DNA of 10,916 bases, taken from assembly GCA_902782805.1 (NCBI GenBank), contig CACZON010000178.1:1-10916 (forward strand), read 5' to 3'. The notes under the pieces are model-generated. The model ran no database searches. It was not told the DNA's origin and was given only the letters and a program-made list of their open reading frames with translations. The stretch is from Oscillospiraceae bacterium. Lineage in GTDB: Bacteria; Bacillota; Clostridia; Oscillospirales; Acutalibacteraceae. Numbering within the stretch: the stretch's first letter is position 1; every line of letters starts with the position of its first letter. Of the stretch, positions 6,704 through 10,916 are shown piece by piece. The position numbers and the translations under genes were made by a program.

Positions 6704-8371
6704 TTATTCGATGGAGATAATGAAATAGTAAACCGGCTGTCCGCCGCTGACAAGGGTCACCTCAACGTCGTCTCCGAGCTTTGCAGAAACACGGTCGGAG
6801 AGGATCTGGGCCGCTTCGTCGGTTACGTCGCTGCCGTAGATGATCGTGATATATGAGGTGTTTTTATCGGCCATTGAGCGAATCAGTTTATACGCCGAAG
6901 CAACCGGATCGCGGCCGACGGAAACGAGCTTGCCGTTATCGAGCGCGAGGATATCGTCCTTCTTGATCTTGAAGGAACCGAATTCGGAATCGCGCGCCGC
7001 AAAGGTGACCGAGCCGGTGCTGACGTTGGAAGCGGCGTCAAGCATCGCCTGGAGATTGTCCTCCTCGGAGCTCTCAGAATCGTAGGCCAGCAACGCGGAA
7101 ATTCCCTGGGGGATCGTTCTCGTCGGCACTACGACGACTCTGCGGTCCTCGGCGAGCGGAACCGCCTGTTCCGCGGCCATAATGATGTTCTTGTTGTTCG
7201 GGAAAACGTAGACGACCTTTGCCGGCGTCGCCATGACCGCGGCGAAAATATCGTCCGTGCTCGGATTCATCGTCTGTCCGCCGCTGACGACGTTGACGCA
7301 GCCGAGATCATTGAACAGCGTTACGAGTCCCTCTCCGGCGGCAACGGCAACGAAGCCGTATTCCTCGGTGGGCGCGCATTTTTCGAGCGAAGCCGCCGCT
7401 TCGGCAGCCGCCTGCGCCTTGACGCGTTCGTTTTCTTCCGCGGCCTTGCGGTGCTGCTCCTTCATGTTTTCGACCTTGACGGTCAGCAGCTGGCCGTAAT
7501 CCAGCGCTTTCTGGAGCGCCTTGCCCGGATTTTCGGTATGTACGTGAACTTTGATGATATCGTCGTCATCCGCTACGACGACGCAGTCGCCGATCGTCAT
7601 CAGATACGCCCGGAGCGTATCGGAATCCTTCGCGTCCTTATCTTTTCCGACGATAAATTCCGTACAGTAGGTAAAATTGATTTCCTGATCGAATTCCGCG
7701 GCGGCGTTCTTGAAGAAATCATCGTCCGCACTGGCCTGTGTTTTTTCCTTCAGCGCGGTGATCTCTCCGCCGTTGAAGACCTGACGCATTCCTTCGAAGA
7801 TGATGCAGAGGCCTTTGCCGCCGGCGTCGATCACGCCGGCCTTTTTGAGAACCGGAAGCAGCCGCGGGGTATCCTCGAGCGCTTCGGCGGCGCCCTGGCA
7901 GATCGCGTCCCAGATCGCGAGGAAATCGTCCGTATTCTCAAGCTCGGCGCGCGCCGTTTCGGCGGCCACGCGCGCAACGGTCAGGATGGTACCCTCCGTA
8001 GGCTTCATAACGGCTTTGTATGCGTCCGCAACGCCGAGTTCCAGCGCTTCGACGATCTCTTTTCCGCCCATTTTTTCCTTGTCGGCGAGGCCTCTTCCGA
8101 TGCCCTTGAAGAGCAGCGAAAGGATTACGCCGGAGTTCCCTCTTGCGCCGCGAAGCATCGCGGAAGCCGCTTTTTTGGAAACGATAGAAACCTCGGCGAC
8201 GTCGAGCTTTGAAAGCTCTTCCTTCGCCGCGGTGATCGTCATGGACATGTTCGTTCCGGTATCGCCGTCCGGTACCGGGAAAATATTCAACTCATCGACC
8301 AGCTTCTTCTGATTGATGATCGCATTTGCTCCGGAAATGATCGCATCCCGTAAGAGTAAACCGTTGATCAT
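6704..8371 (-). CDS. fakA: DAK2-domain fatty acid kinase subunit FakA / YloV family
   Basis: This gene encodes 555 residues, the normal family length. In the Fak system the FakA subunit phosphorylates fatty acid bound to a FakB (DegV-type) carrier, feeding exogenous fatty acids into phospholipid synthesis. No fakB is in this window. The N-terminal DhaL-like kinase domain shows the metal/ATP-binding FPVPDGDTGTNMS (31-43), RGARGNSG (74-81) and GTILTVAR (127-134), with KKAGVIDAGGKGL (176-188) closing it. The middle domain has HVHTENPGKAL (276-286), and an Ala/Glu-rich linker (about 305-335) leads to the C-terminal domain with SGGQTMNPST (363-372). ATG 8369-8371 has a GGAGG site at 9 nt (8381-8385). 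The gene has its own promoter and heads a fakA-recG-AAA unit. The asp23 (yloU) gene that often precedes it is absent here. The symbol is given by family resemblance; the kinase role is inferred. Confidence 0.9.
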   Translation of the reverse strand: MINGLLLRDAIISGANAIINQKKLVDELNIFPVPDGDTGTNMSMTITAAKEELSKLDVAEVSIVSKKAASAMLRGARGNSGVILSLLFKGIGRGLADKEKMGGKEIVEALELGVADAYKAVMKPTEGTILTVARVAAETARAELENTDDFLAIWDAICQGAAEALEDTPRLLPVLKKAGVIDAGGKGLCIIFEGMRQVFNGGEITALKEKTQASADDDFFKNAAAEFDQEINFTYCTEFIVGKDKDAKDSDTLRAYLMTIGDCVVVADDDDIIKVHVHTENPGKALQKALDYGQLLTVKVENMKEQHRKAAEENERVKAQAAAEAAASLEKCAPTEEYGFVAVAAGEGLVTLFNDLGCVNVVSGGQTMNPSTDDIFAAVMATPAKVVYVFPNNKNIIMAAEQAVPLAEDRRVVVVPTRTIPQGISALLAYDSESSEEDNLQAMLDAASNVSTGSVTFAARDSEFGSFKIKKDDILALDNGKLVSVGRDPVASAYKLIRSMADKNTSYITIIYGSDVTDEAAQILSDRVSAKLGDDVEVTLVSGGQPVYYFIISIE

Positions 8372-8408
8372 TCTTCATTTCCTCCGTAAAAACCACATTG
8401 ATATTTGG

Positions 8409-8437
8409 AGTATATCATAATTTGTGGCACAATTCAA
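8409..8437 (-). promoter_or_regulatory. Promoter of the fakA-recG-AAA operon with a palindrome in its spacer
   Basis: On the minus strand, TTGAAT (8437-8432) is followed after 17 bases by TATACT (8414-8409), and a TG one base before the -10 makes it an extended -10. The -35 sits only 6 to 3 bases from the ymdB stop codon. Transcription would begin near 8402, giving a leader of about 30 nt that holds the GGAGG site. The palindrome TTGTGGCACAA (8422-8432) fills most of the spacer. Confidence 0.72.
8422..8432. promoter_or_regulatory. Possible operator: 11-bp palindrome in the fakA promoter spacer
   Basis: TTGTGGCACAA is a perfect inverted repeat of 5-bp arms around one base, lying between the -35 and -10 and touching the edge of the -35. 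That is a classic repressor position. It is not the Rex site (longer spacing), the CcpA cre site or the FapR site as I know them, so the regulator is unknown. An 11-bp palindrome can also occur by chance in an AT-rich spacer. Confidence 0.35.
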
Positions 8438-8439
8438 TA

Positions 8440-9210
8440 TTATTTTATCCGAATCGCCTCGCAGGAGACCGTTTTTCCGCTCTTTTCATCGATCGCAAAA
8501 ATCGCTCCCTCGATCGAGCAGGGACCCTTTGCGAAATGGAACCGCGCGGGCATGTTCGTTCGGAATTTCCGGATCGCGATTTCCGGATCCACGCCGATAA
8601 CGGAATCTCCCGGCCCGGTCATCCCGAGGTCGGTGATATATCCGGTGCCGCCGGGCAGGATCTGAAGATCCGAAGTCTGAACGTGGGTATGCGTTCCGAA
8701 AAGCGCGGAAATACGCCCGTCGAGGTAAAAGCCCATCGCGCGCTTTTCGCTGGTCGTCTCCGCGTGGAAATCGAGGAGCGTGATGCTCGGCATTTCCGCT
8801 TCTTTGAGGATCCGGTCGACGCAGTCGAAGGGATTCTCCAGATTTTCAAGATACATCGTCCCCATCAGGTTGATCACGCCGATCTGAATCCTGCCCTTAT
8901 CCACGATGCAGAATCCGTGGCCGGGCGTACGGCCGGAATAATTCGCGGGACGAAGCAGATACTCCTCCCGGTCCATAAGATCGTAGATCTCGCTGCGCTG
9001 GAAACAGTGATTGCCGGTTGTGATGACGTCCGCTCCGCTTGTAAAAAGGAACTCAGCGGAATCCGGGGTGATGCCGTTCCCATCCGCTGAGTTCTCTCCG
9101 TTTACAATGACAAGGTCGATACCTTTCAATTTTTTGAGAGCGGATAAATGTTCACGCAGAAACCGGCAGCCGCTGCTGCCGACGACATCGCCGATACATA
9201 AAATGTTCAT
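8440..9210 (-). CDS. ymdB: YmdB-type metallophosphoesterase (TIGR00282 family, cyclic-nucleotide phosphodiesterase)
   Basis: This 256-residue protein has the family's usual length. YmdB of Bacillus subtilis is a di-metal phosphodiesterase acting on 2',3'-cyclic (and reported 3',5'-cyclic) nucleotides; it affects biofilm and motility decisions and is functionally tied to RNase Y. The metal ligands expected for the family are visible: D8 (CIGDVVG), E39 and N40 (VNGENSADG), N67 and H68 (TTGNHCF), H149 (LLDFHAE), and H174 and H176 (GTHTHVQT). Nothing catalytic is missing. No signal peptide or membrane segment is present, so it is cytosolic. ATG 9208-9210 has a GGAGG site 6 nt away. It lies 38 bp downstream of rny, the pairing widely conserved in Bacillota, and no terminator separates it from the fakA promoter. 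Confidence 0.93.
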   Translation of the reverse strand: MNILCIGDVVGSSGCRFLREHLSALKKLKGIDLVIVNGENSADGNGITPDSAEFLFTSGADVITTGNHCFQRSEIYDLMDREEYLLRPANYSGRTPGHGFCIVDKGRIQIGVINLMGTMYLENLENPFDCVDRILKEAEMPSITLLDFHAETTSEKRAMGFYLDGRISALFGTHTHVQTSDLQILPGGTGYITDLGMTGPGDSVIGVDPEIAIRKFRTNMPARFHFAKGPCSIEGAIFAIDEKSGKTVSCEAIRIK

Positions 9211-9248
9211 TGAATGCCTCCGTATGAAGTTTATCTCTCTTTGGCTTA

Positions 9249-10805
9249 TTATTTTGCGTAGTCCACCGCGCGGCTTTCGCGTACGATGTTGACCTTGATC
9301 TGGCCGGGATATTCGAGATCGCTTTCGATCTTCTGGCAGATTTCGCGGGCAAGCAGAACCATATCGTCGTCGCTGACAGCCTCAGGTTTGACCATGATGC
9401 GGATTTCGCGTCCGGCCTGGATCGCGTAGGATTTTTCGACCCCGCGGAACGAAGAGGCGAGCTCTTCGAGTTTTTCCAGACGCTTGATGTAGTTTTCGAG
9501 GTTCTCTCTGCGCGCGCCGGGTCTCGCCGTCGAGATCGCGTCCGCCGCCTGAACGAGGCAGTCGTAATAGGTCTTCGGCTCAACGTCTCCGTGGTGCGCG
9601 TGGATCGCGTGGACGATCACGTCGTTCTCTTTGTACTTGCGGGCCATCTCTACGCCGATATCGACGTGGGAGCCTTCCATCTCGTGGTCAAGCGCTTTGC
9701 CGATATCGTGCAGCAATCCTGCTCTGCGGGCAATCGTCTGATCGATTCCGAGCTCCGCGGCCATGATTCCGGCAAGATGCGCGACCTCGAGCGAATGCTT
9801 GAGGACGTTCTGGCCGTAGCTCGTGCGGTAGCGCAGACGGCCCAGAAGCTTGATCAGCTCGGGATGGATGCCGTTCACGCTCGCTTCGATCACGGCGCGC
9901 TCGCCTTCCTGCTTGATCGTGGCCTCAACCTCGCGGCGGGCCTTTTCGATCGTTTCTTCGATTCTCGCGGGATGGATTCTGCCGTCGGAAATCAGTTTTT
10001 CAAGCGCAACGCGCGCAATTTCGCGGCGAACCGGCTCGAACGCACTGACGGTGATCGCTTCGGGGGTATCGTCGATGATGAGGTCGACGCCGGTCAGCGT
10101 TTCGATCGCGCGGATGTTTCTTCCCTCTCGGCCGATGATTCGGCCCTTCATCTCGTCGTTCGGCAGCGGTACAACGGAAATCGCAGCTTCGGCGACGTGA
10201 TCCGCCGCGCAGCGCTGGATCGCCATCGAGATAATCTCTCGCGCGCTGTTTTCCGCTTCGTCGCGGGTGCGCTGCTCGATCTCGCGGATCTTGACCGCTT
10301 TTTCGTGGACGAGCTCGTCTTCGAGATTTTTGATCAGGTATTCCTTTGCCTGCTCGATCGTAAAGCCGGAGATTCTCTCGAGCATTTCGAACTGGCTCTT
10401 CTTGATGGATTCCGCTTCCTTGAGGCGATCCTCCACCTGCTTTGTCTTCGCGTTGAGCGACTGTTCCTTCGATTCAAGATGATCCATCTTTTTATCGAGG
10501 GTTTCTTCCTTCTGCTGAATGCGGCGTTCCTGACGCTGAACTTCCTTTCTGCGGTCGCTCAGTTCCTTTTCCGCGTCGCTTCTCATCCGGTGAACTTCGT
10601 CTTTACCTTCCAGGATCGCTTCTTTTTTGCGGGCTTCCGCGGTTTTGATCGCGTCGCCTACAATTCTGGTTGCTTCATGCTCCGCCGAATCGATCATCGC
10701 TTCGGCTTTTTTCTTTCTGTGCTGAATTCCGAGGAAAAACGCGATTCCTGCGCTCAGAAGAGCTGCAGCAGCCGCGATAACAATGCATAACCATACAGGT
10801 ATCAA
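9249..10805 (-). CDS. rny: Ribonuclease Y
   Basis: RNase Y is a membrane-bound endoribonuclease that starts mRNA decay and processing in many Bacillota. This 518-residue protein has every expected part: an N-terminal membrane anchor (about 2-27, VWLCIVIAAAAALLSAG), a long charged coiled coil (about 30-200), a KH RNA-binding domain with GRIIGREGRNIR (221-232), and an HD domain with RRAGLLHDIGKALDHE (360-375; H366 and D367 are the metal-binding pair) plus HAIHAHHGDVE (399-409). The start codon is TTG at 10803-10805, not ATG. It is preferred because AAGGAGGT lies 7 nt upstream, and because the first downstream in-frame ATG (residue 37) would remove the anchor. ymdB follows at 38 bp. The upstream gene is outside the window. 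Confidence 0.97.
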   Translation of the reverse strand: MIPVWLCIVIAAAAALLSAGIAFFLGIQHRKKKAEAMIDSAEHEATRIVGDAIKTAEARKKEAILEGKDEVHRMRSDAEKELSDRRKEVQRQERRIQQKEETLDKKMDHLESKEQSLNAKTKQVEDRLKEAESIKKSQFEMLERISGFTIEQAKEYLIKNLEDELVHEKAVKIREIEQRTRDEAENSAREIISMAIQRCAADHVAEAAISVVPLPNDEMKGRIIGREGRNIRAIETLTGVDLIIDDTPEAITVSAFEPVRREIARVALEKLISDGRIHPARIEETIEKARREVEATIKQEGERAVIEASVNGIHPELIKLLGRLRYRTSYGQNVLKHSLEVAHLAGIMAAELGIDQTIARRAGLLHDIGKALDHEMEGSHVDIGVEMARKYKENDVIVHAIHAHHGDVEPKTYYDCLVQAADAISTARPGARRENLENYIKRLEKLEELASSFRGVEKSYAIQAGREIRIMVKPEAVSDDDMVLLAREICQKIESDLEYPGQIKVNIVRESRAVDYAK

Positions 10806-10812
10806 TCGCTGG

Positions 10813-10820
10813 ACCTCCTT
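10813..10820 (-). promoter_or_regulatory. Near-perfect Shine-Dalgarno that sets the TTG start of rny
   Basis: On the minus strand, AAGGAGGT is followed by a 7-nt spacer and TTG. It is the strongest ribosome site in the window, and it decides the start where no ATG is available near the membrane anchor. Confidence 0.8.
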
Positions 10821-10897
10821 TATTTATAATTTCAGTACTATCATATTTGCACAAAGGGCGCATCAAACCCATCTTATACAAAATTCATACTTCGTTC

Positions 10898-10903
10898 ATT
10901 ATA
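10898..10903 (-). promoter_or_regulatory. Candidate -10 box for rny
   Basis: The rny leader (10806-10916) is AT-rich. On the minus strand it holds a perfect TATAAT at 10903-10898; the matching -35 would lie just past the window edge. Weaker boxes (TATAAG near 10872, TATGAT near 10834) have no good -35. No riboswitch or hairpin of note was seen in this 111-bp stretch, so the call is tentative. Confidence 0.35.
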
Positions 10904-10916
10904 GTATTTTTTGCAC

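Noticed and set aside
10675..10881. A 68-codon minus-strand frame overlapping the start of rny
   Set aside because: It is out of frame with rny, lacks a good ribosome site, and its second half lies inside the rny coding region.
1..10916. CRISPR array, tRNA, rRNA, insertion sequence, phage genes or a defence island
   Set aside because: No regular repeats, RNA gene signatures, transposase or phage proteins were seen. The HerA-like gene alone is not enough to call a defence system, because no nuclease partner such as NurA or Sir2 is next to it.

Overview
All intact genes in this window lie on the minus strand, so transcription runs from the right edge to the left. The content points to an uncultured member of the Bacillota (class Clostridia), probably from an animal gut. 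The evidence is RNase Y next to a YmdB-type phosphodiesterase, a FakA/YloV-type protein followed by recG, a clostripain-family peptidase, strong Shine-Dalgarno sites and sigma-A-like promoters, in a moderately GC-rich genome. This placement is inferred from gene content only.

Layout in transcription order: (1) 10916-9249, leader and rny (RNase Y, TTG start with a near-perfect Shine-Dalgarno). (2) 9210-8440, ymdB-like metallophosphoesterase, 38 bp downstream. (3) 8437-8409, a good promoter with an 11-bp palindrome in its spacer, then fakA-like DAK2 protein (8371-6704), recG (6677-4635) and a CbxX/SpoVK-type AAA+ ATPase (4612-3590), separated by gaps of only 26 and 22 bp. This unit ends at an intrinsic terminator (3574-3541). 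(4) 3512-3484, a near-consensus promoter with a leader of about 95 nt, driving a membrane-anchored C11 (clostripain-family) peptidase (3382-899) and, 23 bp later, a HerA-like DUF853 ATPase (875 leftward).

The first three units are housekeeping: RNA turnover (RNase Y with YmdB), probable exogenous fatty-acid phosphorylation (FakA), and replication-fork/recombination repair (RecG). The fourth is accessory: an externally facing cysteine peptidase co-transcribed with a P-loop pump-type ATPase.

The most striking signal is at the left edge. The DUF853 gene runs normally on the minus strand through its Walker A half, then breaks at about position 78. The bases from 1 to about 87 encode a later part of the same protein family, but on the plus strand. 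A 10-bp sequence (78-87) fits both halves. This is what an inversion of a segment of roughly 200 bp between short inverted repeats inside the gene would look like: either a real intragenic inversion (possibly a switch) or an assembly/amplification chimera. The other breakpoint lies outside the window.
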